Positions 17,272-24,491 of a DNA stretch of 60,145 nt are shown here, piece after piece. The stretch is from positions 1 to 60,145 of the forward strand of contig JAFYNL010000015.1 in assembly GCA_017548075.1 (NCBI GenBank). Direction: 5' to 3'. Every line of letters begins with the position of its first letter. Position 1 is the stretch's first letter. The stretch is from Bacteroidaceae bacterium. Its GTDB lineage: Bacteria > Bacteroidota > Bacteroidia > Bacteroidales > Bacteroidaceae. The position numbers were made by a program, and so were the translations under genes. Under the pieces are notes generated by a model. That model did not search any database. It saw only the letters and a list, made by a program, of their open reading frames with translations, and had not been told where the DNA came from.

Positions 17272-17599
17272 AACGAATAATCAAATCAGTATGAAATAAT
17301 TGGGAAAAATGTGGGCTACGAGGGAAGATAGATAGGGGAAAAGGCTGAAATAGAGTGTGCATCAAGACTTGTCTGGTGCTCAGATAGAAGATACAAAACG
17401 GATAATGGGCGAAAACCGATGCAATGACATCAGCTTTCGCCCACTATCGGGATGTTGCCAAAAGAGGAAGGACGGGGTTAATGAATTTGAGTTTTTTCCA
17501 AAACGTGGAATTTATGCCAGTTTTGGAAAGGACTCAACCAACAGAGAATATAAAGAATAGGCATGAAATCGTTATTTAAGACCCATGCAACTTTGGCTT

Positions 17600-17646
17600 A
17601 AAAATCAGCGAAAAGGAGAAAATATTTTTGATTTTCGCTGATTTTT
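17600..17646 (-). terminator. Strong inverted repeat, likely terminator
   Basis: The 15-nt arms AAAAATCAGCGAAAA (17600-17614) and TTTTCGCTGATTTTT (17632-17646) are perfectly complementary, with a 17-nt loop. The repeat lies 11 bp after the stop of the membrane protein gene at 17658-18542 and would end its transcript. Its A/T tails allow it to work in both directions. Confidence 0.7.
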
Positions 17647-17657
17647 GAACAGAAAAT

Positions 17658-18542
17658 CTACTCGTAATGGAAGTGATAGTCACCCTTGTCCGGCTCGTCT
17701 ATCATGATGCTTCCAGTATCGGGCTGGAACTTGAAGTTGCGGATGCTGTCAAGTTCTATGTCCTTCATCACGTCGGGAAACATCCTTTTGATAAACATGG
17801 CACGTACTTCGCCCGTATAGTCTTTCTTGCTGCCCAACCTCTCGGCTATGTTCCAGACAAAGTGCCGTAGGTCAAGGGTGGTAAGGGTGGACTTCAGCCT
17901 GATGGGTACAGGTTTATGCTGCCAGTCATCAGCCCACTTTTTGATTTCATTGCACAGCTTTTCCAACTCCCCATTGTCATAGATGTATGGTGACATGGTA
18001 TGGGTCACATATTCCATAATGGCAGAGATGGTGTCCTGCCGTCTCTGTTCCTTTTCACGCTGAAACTCCTTGCAACGTAGGTCATACAAGTCAGGCTGCT
18101 CCATACTCGTCTCTGTCATATCGGAAGCCTCTACTGTCGGTTCTTGCAGTTCCTCAAACAAGGGTTCTTGTGCAGATTCGGTTGGAGAAGGAGTTTCCGT
18201 TATACATTCTTGGACTTGTTCAAGACTCTCATTGCCCGATGAGTCTTCTGGTACCACTTCCGATTCTTGGTCGGTCAGAAGCATAGTTTCTTCACGTTGT
18301 CTGTTCTGTACTTTAAGTGGCACCTCGACCAACACGGACTGGAAGAGATAGTAGATTGTCCCCAACAATCCGCTGGATATAACAAAGGTTACGAACTTGG
18401 CAAAGTTGTCTTGCCCGAAATCATTGCCCACCTTCAATGAAACGAAGAGGGAAATAGTGAGGATGACCAAGCCAGGGCATCCCCACAACAGGCAGTAGTC
18501 TCTCACTGCCATGTTTTCTGTCTTACATTTTACACTACTCAT
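17658..18542 (-). CDS. Membrane protein of unknown function in the mobile element
   Basis: The 294-residue protein has two membrane helices near the N-terminus (about 16-38, LLWGCPGLVILTISLFVSL, and 48-68). An acidic, Glu/Pro/Ser-rich linker (about 85-150) and a charged C-terminal domain (about 160-294) follow. No family is recognised. It has its own promoter region sharing the operator core and its own terminator. Similar proteins accompany integrases in Bacteroidetes elements, possibly for mobilization or entry exclusion; neither can be shown here. Confidence 0.6.
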   Translation of the reverse strand: MSSVKCKTENMAVRDYCLLWGCPGLVILTISLFVSLKVGNDFGQDNFAKFVTFVISSGLLGTIYYLFQSVLVEVPLKVQNRQREETMLLTDQESEVVPEDSSGNESLEQVQECITETPSPTESAQEPLFEELQEPTVEASDMTETSMEQPDLYDLRCKEFQREKEQRRQDTISAIMEYVTHTMSPYIYDNGELEKLCNEIKKWADDWQHKPVPIRLKSTLTTLDLRHFVWNIAERLGSKKDYTGEVRAMFIKRMFPDVMKDIELDSIRNFKFQPDTGSIMIDEPDKGDYHFHYE

Positions 18543-18853
18543 TTATTGTTCCTTTCTAATTTGTTGATTCGTACTTGATAGAATTGTCAGTATCTGTCAG
18601 CACTCGGCTGAGCGATTTCCGACGCAAAGTTACTCCGATTATTCCCGACAGCTCAATTTCTTCTCAAAAATCCACTCCGTTTTTACATTAGTTTAGAAAT
18701 TGGTCCTATCGAGTATGATTTTAGAACCAATAATCATACTATAAAGTGTTGAAGGATAATAACGAAATGGAAAGAAATAGGGAGAAGCAATGCCCCTCCC
18801 CAAAGATGACACATATATATATTATAGGTGTCCGATAGAACAAATGTAGGTCA
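18543..18853. promoter_or_regulatory. 311-bp gap with operator-like promoter, copy 3
   Basis: On the minus strand, TAACTTTG (plus 18625-18632) is a good -7 box. It is preceded by TCCGATTATTCCCGACA (18634-18650), which shares the CCGATTATT core with the operators at 17251 and 20081. The rest of the gap, including an AT-rich TATATATATATTATA-like stretch near 18812-18827, contains nothing I can name. Confidence 0.45.
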
Positions 18854-19999
18854 TTATTGCCCCACGACTTTTAGTTGCACCGTCTTCACAGGTCGAAGGG
18901 TGATACGGTTTACCGACTCACGTTTGCTCTCGTCAGCCATATTCGCATAGATCTGCGTGGTCGAGACGTTCTTGTGACCCAACATGTGCTGGACGGTATA
19001 GACGCTAGTTCCTGCATCCACCTGTAGGGAACCGAATGTATGTCGGCTGCAATGGAATGAAATCTTCTTGGTGATGCCAGCGGCTTTCAGCCAGTTCTTC
19101 AAGGGTGTCTGAGTAAGTTTGTCCGTGAAACCAGTGAAGACGATGCCAGTTCCTCTCTCTCCAATCAGCTCCAGTGCCTCGTCACTGATGGGATTGTTCA
19201 CAAGTTCCTTGGTCTTCTGCATTCTTAGCGTGACGTACATGCCTCCGTCACCGTAAGGCTGTATGTTCTCCCATGTAAGCTGTTTGATGTCGCTCTTTCT
19301 CAGTCCTGTCAGACAGGCAAAGAGGAAAGCAGTCTTTAGAACTGGATGGTCGCAAGGCGTGTTCGCCAGCTTTACAAGTTCATCCTTAGACAGATGTTCT
19401 TTCTCAGTCGGGATGGTGTCAATACGTTCCAGGAATCCGTTGGGATTCTCCATGATCTTGTGATCCCTATAGGCCGTATGGAGTACGGCACGGAAGGTTG
19501 ACCAGTAGCCAGCCACGCTGTTGATGTGCAGTTTGTGTTCTGTGTGGATGGTCTGCGGAGCGGTCATCAGATACTCACGGAACCTGTTGCAGAAGTCAAC
19601 ATTGATTTCATCGAAACGGCACTTATTGTTGCAGAATCGGGCGAAGTGCTTATAGACGTGCTGCCACTTGCAGTTCTTCTTGTCTGCCTTCATCTTGAAG
19701 TAAGCAAGGAAGTCGCCTTTCATCTTTTCCTTGTCAAAGAAATCGTAACGTTCATTCACGATACTCTCGTAGCGACGGCAACGGAGGGCTTCTGCCTTTT
19801 CACGCATACGGTCGTTGTAGTCCTTTTCTCTTTGGTTCTTAGGCTTTGCATAGATGTAGATGCCGAGCGATTCATGGCGCATGACCTTCATGGTGGACTC
19901 GTCCCGATAGCCAGGATAGTAGTCGAGATAGAAGGAAAGCTGTTCTCCGCCTTTGATTTTCCGTGTGCGGAGTGTCACGGTCTTGCAGATGTTACTCAT
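18854..19999 (-). CDS. int: Tyrosine recombinase (integrase) of the element
   Basis: The 381-residue protein has an N-terminal arm-binding segment, a SAM-like core-binding domain (about 100-190) and a C-terminal catalytic domain. Visible catalytic residues are Arg in TGLRKSDIKQL (about 235), HxxR in FHCSRHTFGSL (about 318), His in LGHKNVSTTQ (about 342) and the nucleophile Tyr in QIYANM (about 350). It catalyses insertion and excision of the element. The target is not a tRNA gene but a short site in a BspA-type gene. Its upstream region carries the operator palindrome. Confidence 0.92.
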   Translation of the reverse strand: MSNICKTVTLRTRKIKGGEQLSFYLDYYPGYRDESTMKVMRHESLGIYIYAKPKNQREKDYNDRMREKAEALRCRRYESIVNERYDFFDKEKMKGDFLAYFKMKADKKNCKWQHVYKHFARFCNNKCRFDEINVDFCNRFREYLMTAPQTIHTEHKLHINSVAGYWSTFRAVLHTAYRDHKIMENPNGFLERIDTIPTEKEHLSKDELVKLANTPCDHPVLKTAFLFACLTGLRKSDIKQLTWENIQPYGDGGMYVTLRMQKTKELVNNPISDEALELIGERGTGIVFTGFTDKLTQTPLKNWLKAAGITKKISFHCSRHTFGSLQVDAGTSVYTVQHMLGHKNVSTTQIYANMADESKRESVNRITLRPVKTVQLKVVGQ

Positions 20000-20049
20000 A
20001 CTTATATCTTTTATTGTTAGTAATCATGGTGGAGTGTTTCTCCACGGGT

Positions 20050-20098
20050 GCAAAAGAACTCAATGATGGGATGCTGATTCCGATTATTTCCAATAATC
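20050..20098 (-). promoter_or_regulatory. Promoter with palindromic operator, copy 2 (integrase)
   Basis: The block contains AACTCAATGATG, ATGCTGATTCCGATTAT and GATTAT-TTCCA-ATAATC (20082-20098), almost identical to the block at 17224-17271. CAAAAG at 20050 lies at the position of the -7 box. It is 50 bp upstream of the integrase start. Confidence 0.55.
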
Positions 20099-20126
20099 AA
20101 CGAAAAATCTGTCTGTATGGTAGAAA

Positions 20127-21098
20127 TCAGAATCCAACAGCCATCATTCCCAAAGTTTTCCTTTCTTCCATCACCCTTTCCACATCGGAACGGAGCAGGA
20201 GATTCAACCTTCCGACCTTTGTTTTTTCAATGTTCTTTACCTTGACGATATGGCAGATATTGGCCTTAGTCAGCCCATAGAGTTGCTGCACCTGCTCGAC
20301 GGTATAATAGTTCTCGTCCTCCAACAAGTCTGTTCGGCGGAGTTCATCAAAGTGGCATTGCGAGTAGTAGGTGTGTCCGTACGCTCGCTTGCTGGGAATC
20401 TTATGGCGATGTGCATAGGAGCGGACTGCCGTGAGGTTGATGCCATAACGGTCTGCAACCTCTTGGGGTGTCAGCCAATCGACAATAGAATCAAGGTCTA
20501 TGGTAGTTCCAAAGACGGCATCAATATGTTTCTTGCTGTAGTAGTTGCGTCCTGCGATGCGGCACATGGGGATCTGGTGACGCTTGGCAGAGGCATAGAG
20601 CCATGACTGCTTGACCTTGTAGGTCTGCATCACTTCCTCGCCAGAGTAGTATTCAAGGACTTCATCTGATGCCTGTGCCGCCTTTTCGGACTTTGCATCT
20701 TTCTTGGAAGATGTCTTTGCCTTCTTGCCAATAGATGGTTTCTGACAAGAGCCAGGGAGAACGCGGTTATATGGATTTGCAGTAAACATCTTCTCTATGT
20801 CGCTCCTGCGTACAAGAGCCATCCTACTGCTTAGACGAGAGGCTGGCAATTTCCCTTGCTCAACGAGTTTATAGACATACTGACGGGTACAACCTAATAG
20901 GATGGCTGCTTTGGAAAAGGTAAGGTACTCTTGTTGTTGGAGTTCCATCACTGGCTCAACAACCCGAAGGAAATCTCTCTGTCTTTTCTTCTTGGTCTCT
21001 TTTGCTGCCGTGGCACATTCCTCGGAGCAATACTTCTGCATTCCGCTGTTCGTTGCGAACACTTTGCCGCAATGGGCGCATTTTCTGGTCTTTGTCAT
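20127..21098 (-). CDS. Zinc-finger protein with tandem HTH_17-type domains
   Basis: From the ATG at 21098 the protein has 323 residues. It opens with a zinc ribbon (CAHCGKVF, then YCSEEC), followed by an excisionase-like HTH (YLTFSKAAILLGCTRQYVYK). Further degenerate copies of the same fold follow: YYSGEEVMQTYKVKQSWLY, WLTPQEVADRYGINLTAVRS and YYTVEQVQQLYGLTKANICH. Four HTH units in one chain is unusual and suggests binding to several spaced sites, as expected for a factor organising att DNA or the repeated operators. It lies next to the integrase and about 350 bp from the attachment site. A longer start at 21149 is possible. Confidence 0.65.
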   Translation of the reverse strand: MTKTRKCAHCGKVFATNSGMQKYCSEECATAAKETKKKRQRDFLRVVEPVMELQQQEYLTFSKAAILLGCTRQYVYKLVEQGKLPASRLSSRMALVRRSDIEKMFTANPYNRVLPGSCQKPSIGKKAKTSSKKDAKSEKAAQASDEVLEYYSGEEVMQTYKVKQSWLYASAKRHQIPMCRIAGRNYYSKKHIDAVFGTTIDLDSIVDWLTPQEVADRYGINLTAVRSYAHRHKIPSKRAYGHTYYSQCHFDELRRTDLLEDENYYTVEQVQQLYGLTKANICHIVKVKNIEKTKVGRLNLLLRSDVERVMEERKTLGMMAVGF

Positions 21099-21149
21099 GC
21101 TTGCTATATTTATGGGTTCAACATTTCTTTTTGTTGTACCTCTCCGCAA

Positions 21150-21445
21150 GTCATCACAGGTAAACTATTGACACCCCTTGTCGCTTTTCGCTACGATGTT
21201 TCGTTACTCAAAATCGGAGCAGGAATCTGTCAACTCTTGTAACCTGTCAGAAACCCTTGTCAACTCCGTTCACGATGTGGCAAAAATAAAGCTTCGTAAA
21301 TTCCCTGCGGTAGAAATACGTTGCAAATTTATAGGGAATTTCCGAAGCGACCAAAAACAGATTCTGAAGTGTTAAAATCTAAAAGTATCTGGAATACAAT
21401 GGTTTAAGTCTGGTTGGTTTTCGTTATTCATGGTTGTTTTAGTAT
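21150..21445. other. Non-coding end region of the element with TGTCAAC repeats
   Basis: This ~300-bp gap between the HTH gene and the attachment site contains repeated short motifs: CCTTGTCGC (about 21176), CTGTCAACTC (about 21227), CCTGTCAG (about 21243) and CCTTGTCAACTCC (about 21255). They could be integrase arm-type or Xis sites, given the position. No gene is seen. Confidence 0.4.
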
Positions 21446-21456
21446 CTCTAAATACA
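21446..21456. other. att: Attachment site junction, integrase side
   Basis: The arm CTCTAA (21446-21451) lies inside the element and TACA (21453-21456) is the crossover sequence shared with 2045-2048. Right of it the N-terminal BspA coding sequence runs on without interruption. Confidence 0.65.
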
Positions 21457-21855
21457 GTATAGAAACGCGTTAATTTGGATGACTCTAACTTTCTTAGGGA
21501 TGATGATGGAAGTCAAACCGCTGCAATCATAGAAAGCATAGGGACCGATAGTGGCCACATTGTCACCAATAATGACAGATGTTAGGCTGACACAATCTTG
21601 GAAGGCACTAGTACCAATTACTTGCACATTATGATTAGTGCCAGTTGATAGTGTAATCTTTGAGGGAATAACAACGGCACCAGAATAGGAATTATAGCTC
21701 TCATTCTTATAAGTTACTGTGGCATATGAAGTGGTACCAGAAGTAGTTAAATAGTAATACAAACCCTGATGTTGAAATGTTGAACCAGAATCTGCAAAAA
21801 TGTTAATGCTGACTATCATTGCCAACAAGGTAAAAATGTAATGTTTTGTTTTCAT
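21453..21855 (-). pseudogene. BspA-like protein, N-terminal part, cut by the mobile element
   Basis: The fragment has an ATG at 21855, a signal peptide (KHYIFTLLAMIVSINIFA), a short N-terminal domain and then BspA repeats (AFQDCVSLTSVIIG, AFYDCSGLTSIIIP). The frame meets a TAG at 21448 just inside the element, giving a 135-residue truncated product that ends INAFLYCI. The matching C-terminal part is at 666-2048. The summed length across the inferred joint is 1,782 nt, an exact multiple of three. The truncated product may still be secreted but is unlikely to function. Confidence 0.85.
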
Positions 21856-21879
21856 AATAATACTTATTTAATTAGTTAA

Positions 21880-22386
21880 TTAGTTAAAATACAAGTTTAA
21901 ACAAAGACCTAATAGAAACAGAAGAACCGTGAGGAGAATACTTATCACTCCTAAACGCATAGAAATGCGAGTGGCGTGGAACGGATGGTCCCAAAAGTAA
22001 AAGAATACGCTGCCCTTAGAAATAGTTACTTGGTCTATAAAATCCGCATTTTCATCGTTACCATTAAGTAAACGAATAGAATTATGAGATAAAGCTACAT
22101 GATTCTTGCAGAAACCTGGTACTCCTTTCTTCCCCAGATAGGCACGATGTATAGACTTTCCGTTTTTATATGTAATCTTTATAACGCCAAGTAATTTAAG
22201 GTTCTTGCCAGACTTATATCGAGGCACTTCAAACAAATCTTTGAAGACATCTCCATATAGGATGACCTTATCATCGAATTCGCTAGGCGAATAGTCAACC
22301 AATGACATTTCACCTGCATTTCGTGCAGAACTTATTACTTCATCTTTATTGCCCTTTGTTAATAACAACAAATCGAAAGACTTCAT
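21880..22386 (-). CDS. Hypothetical protein with C-terminal membrane helix
   Basis: The 168-residue protein begins MKSFDLLLLTKGNKDEV and ends in a hydrophobic helix (about 147-166, GVISILLTVLLFLLGLCLNL). The soluble part should face the cytoplasm and has no motif I recognise. It is 24 bp upstream of the interrupted BspA gene on the same strand and was probably co-transcribed with it. Confidence 0.6.
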   Translation of the reverse strand: MKSFDLLLLTKGNKDEVISSARNAGEMSLVDYSPSEFDDKVILYGDVFKDLFEVPRYKSGKNLKLLGVIKITYKNGKSIHRAYLGKKGVPGFCKNHVALSHNSIRLLNGNDENADFIDQVTISKGSVFFYFWDHPFHATRISMRLGVISILLTVLLFLLGLCLNLYFN

Positions 22387-22430
22387 ATCTATTCAAGCCT
22401 CTCAGTTCCAAAGAAGACATTTAGTTAATA

Positions 22431-22655
22431 TGCAGAAGCGTGGAACTGTATGTCCACTCTTCTAGATGAGGTCCTGAGAAACCCTGTTGCACGAATGGAA
22501 TAAACAGCCCACGCCTTAAGCGCGAACCATTATACTCTCTTGCGCAACTATCAGAAATTTCTCAGGTTTCATCTAGGCAAGCAAAGCATAACGCTTCGTT
22601 TTTTTCAATAAGATTTGAAAAGAGCACCTCCGCTGAGACATTTTATGCCCTTTCC
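22431..22655 (-). ncRNA. ssrS: Structured RNA resembling 6S / Bacteroidales-1 RNA
   Basis: On the minus strand a TATCTTTG promoter box (22660-22667) is followed by a long interrupted hairpin. CTAGATGA pairs with TCATCTAG (22462-22469 with 22569-22576) and CCTGAGAAA with TTTCTCAGG (22473-22481 with 22558-22566). Further paired segments inside (GTTGC/GCAAC, AATGG/CCATT) surround a large central bulge. A second hairpin (22434-22463) closes the 3' side. A single long stem with a central bulge, mimicking open promoter DNA, is how 6S RNA binds RNA polymerase, and Bacteroidales-1 RNA starts at this kind of promoter. No open frame fits. The family name is inferred from structure and phylum. Confidence 0.55.
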
Positions 22656-22659
22656 GCCG

Positions 22660-22667
22660 CAAAGATA
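22660..22667 (-). promoter_or_regulatory. Promoter -7 box of the 6S-like RNA
   Basis: TATCTTTG on the minus strand, with a T-rich upstream region; the -33 element is imperfect. The expected transcript start is around 22655. Confidence 0.6.
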
Positions 22668-22788
22668 CAATTTTTAATTGAAAAATGACAATTGTTCCGC
22701 ACAAAAAAAGTGCTCCTGGTGTTAAAACATCCAAGAAGATTGAAAATCACCATCAAGAATGCAACTTTTTTATTGTGAGAAAAATCAA

Positions 22789-22945
22789 AAACACTCATCA
22801 CTCGTCACCAACCCCTCTTAATGCGCTGATTCATAACGAAATATATGGGTGATGAGTGGATGATGAGTCGTCAGGCACTCATCACCTCGTTAGAGGGCTA
22901 ATAATCAACTGGTTAGAGGCAAAAGATGATGAGTGACGAGTGTTT
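22789..22945. repeat. Nested inverted repeat in an intergenic region
   Basis: The outer arms at 22789-22809 and 22925-22945 are complementary with a few mismatches and consist of interleaved CTCATCAC/CTCGTCAC units. An inner perfect hairpin pairs GGTGATGAGTG (22848-22858) with CACTCATCACC (22876-22886). No gene lies inside. A comparable element built from a different 9-mer is at 27926-28083. Confidence 0.65.
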
Positions 22946-22957
22946 CTGCAAAACTAC

Positions 22958-23098
22958 CTACAGGTAATTCCTCAAAGACCTTAAGGTAAATCGCCTGAGA
23001 CCTTAAGGTAATTCCCAAACGACCCACGTTAACTTGCCGAACTTAACTCGTTAAAATCGCAAACGTAACACGTTAAGTTTGGCAACGTAACTGGGGTT
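22958..23098. repeat. Tandem array of degenerate ~22-nt repeats, locus A
   Basis: About six units of 21-23 nt follow each other, such as CCTTAAGGTAAATCGCC... and AAACGTAACACGTTAAGTTT. The later units resemble arrays at 28154-28218, 43663-43742 and 50365-50470. The array ends in AACTGGGGTT, as does the one at 50 kb. Adjacent units vary, so this is not a CRISPR. Confidence 0.6.
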
Positions 23099-23160
23099 GT
23101 TTGAAAACGGCCCTTTTTAAATAAATCGGGGCAGGCTGCTTTTCTTTCAAAATTATTTTG

Positions 23161-23168
23161 TATCTTTG
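23161..23168 (+). promoter_or_regulatory. Promoter -7 box of the MscS gene
   Basis: TATCTTTG lies 20 bp before the ATG at 23189. It excludes the GTG at 23168 as a start, because that codon would lie upstream of the transcript start. Confidence 0.7.
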
Positions 23169-23188
23169 TGGTCGAAATAAGCACAAAT

Positions 23189-24061
23189 ATGATACAGTTA
23201 CTTGAAGCTGCGCCTTTGGAGGCGGGGAAAGGAGTTGTTGAAGCTGCGAAGAACGGACAAGTGGACCAGCTCATCAAGGAGGCCATTTCGATGGGAATGG
23301 AGGCTGGAAAGAGCATTCTGCTGGCAGTTGTTCTGGCTGTAATTGGTCGTTATGCCATCAAGTTCGTCAACAAGCTTGTGGCCCGGATGTTGGAGAGGCG
23401 AAATGTGGAGCCGACGGTCCAGTCGTTTCTGAAGAGTTTCGTCAACATTACCCTCATCACTCTGCTCATCATAACCGTTGTCGGCACTCTAGGCGTGAAT
23501 ACGACGAGCCTTGCGGCCTTGCTGGCTTCGGCTGGTTTGGCAATAGGTATGGCCTTTAGCGGGAACCTGCAGAACTTGGCTGGCGGCATCATCCTCCTGT
23601 TCCTGAAACCCTTCAAAATCGGCGATTTCATCGAGGTTCAAGGGGTGAGCGGCTTCGTGAAAGCCATCCAAATCTTCCACACCATTTTGACCACAACCGA
23701 CAACAAGGAGCTTTACATTCCGAATGGAGCGCTTTCGAGCGGCAACATAACGAACTATACGAAGAATGATCTGCGGCGAGTGGATTTCACGATAAGTGTG
23801 GAGTATGGTACTGAGACTGAGAAAGTTAAGGAGGTGACGCTGGAGCTCTTGAAGCAAGACAAGCGCATCATGCAAGACCCGGCTCCCTTCATTGCCGTGA
23901 AAGAACTGGCGGACAGTAGCGTGGACTTTGTTCTTCGAGTCTGGACGAAAGCCTCCGACTACTGGGACGTCTTCTTCGACACGAACGAGCGCATCTATTC
24001 GGAGTTCAACAAGCAAGGCATCGGGTTCCCGTTCCCGCAAATTCAAGTTCACCAATCATAG
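23189..24061 (+). CDS. MscS-type mechanosensitive channel
   Basis: The 290-residue protein has three membrane helices within the first ~125 residues, the last being the glycine/alanine-rich pore helix (LAALLASAGLAIGMAFSGNLQNLAGG). The MscS beta domain follows (FKIGDFIEVQGVSGFVKAI, then IPNGALSSGNITNYT) and a mixed C-terminal domain. It forms a homoheptameric inner-membrane valve that opens on osmotic downshock. Its size matches the short MscS class. The start at 23189 is fixed by the promoter box just upstream. The following mutarotase gene starts 9 bp after its stop, so it probably leads this operon. Confidence 0.9.
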   Translation: MIQLLEAAPLEAGKGVVEAAKNGQVDQLIKEAISMGMEAGKSILLAVVLAVIGRYAIKFVNKLVARMLERRNVEPTVQSFLKSFVNITLITLLIITVVGTLGVNTTSLAALLASAGLAIGMAFSGNLQNLAGGIILLFLKPFKIGDFIEVQGVSGFVKAIQIFHTILTTTDNKELYIPNGALSSGNITNYTKNDLRRVDFTISVEYGTETEKVKEVTLELLKQDKRIMQDPAPFIAVKELADSSVDFVLRVWTKASDYWDVFFDTNERIYSEFNKQGIGFPFPQIQVHQS

Positions 24062-24070
24062 CCCTCAATT

Positions 24071-24448
24071 ATGGAAGGATACATTCAAAAGCAGTTTCAA
24101 GGACCGACGAAGCGGTTTGTGCAGACTTTGACGCTCAAGTCCGGCGAAGAGGCCAGGCGCGAATACATCAAGTGGCATTCGCAGGAATACAACTGGAAGG
24201 AGGTTCGCGAAGGCATTCGCGAGGTCGGCATTCTCGAGATGGAAATCTACATCTTGGGCAATATGCTGGTCATGATTGTGGATGCTCCAGCCGATTTCAA
24301 CTGGAACGAAGCGATGGCTCGACTCGCCACTCTGCCCCGCCAAGCTGAATGGGAAGCCTTCGTCAGCCAGTTCCAAGGCTGCAGCAAAGAAGCCACAAGC
24401 GACGAGAAATGGCAGATGATGGAAAGAATGTTTTACCTTTATGATTAG
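24071..24448 (+). CDS. L-rhamnose mutarotase family protein (sugar anomerase)
   Basis: The 125-residue protein fits the RhaM/DUF718 family, small dimeric alpha-beta barrels that interconvert the anomers of L-rhamnose or related deoxysugars. Typical segments are the N-terminal FVQTLTLKSGEEARREYIKW with a following His (WHSQEYNW), the EVGILEMEIYILGNMLVMIV strand pair, and the C-terminal WQMMERMFYL. Its neighbour is a fucose-type permease, so L-fucose or a similar sugar is a likely substrate. Confidence 0.8.
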   Translation: MEGYIQKQFQGPTKRFVQTLTLKSGEEARREYIKWHSQEYNWKEVREGIREVGILEMEIYILGNMLVMIVDAPADFNWNEAMARLATLPRQAEWEAFVSQFQGCSKEATSDEKWQMMERMFYLYD

Positions 24449-24491
24449 ACAACGGACTACAGACAACTGACAACAGACAATTAATAGCCTC

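Larger units (their letters stand above)
2045..21456. mobile_element. Integrative mobilizable element of about 19.4 kb carrying a Zorya-type defence operon
   Basis: The element interrupts one BspA-like gene. It carries a tyrosine recombinase (18854-19999), HTH_17-type DNA-binding proteins, a relaxase and MobC-like protein (14061-15693) and no recognisable conjugation (Tra/T4SS) genes, so it would need a helper to transfer. All genes are on the minus strand. The order from the integrase end is control/integration, mobilization, then defence cargo. Shared TGTA at 2045-2048 and 21453-21456 marks the ends, and outside it the host gene is intact. Excision would make a circle with an att core of inverted arms CTCTAA and TTAGAG around 6 bp. 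The end positions are inferred from the host-gene reading frame and the arm symmetry. Confidence 0.85.

Noticed and set aside
22958-23098. 22-nt repeat arrays as CRISPR
   Set aside because: Units vary throughout with no constant repeat and unique spacers, and no cas genes are in the window.
23168-23188. GTG at 23168 as the MscS start
   Set aside because: It overlaps the TATCTTTG box and would lie upstream of the expected transcript start; ATG at 23189 is used.
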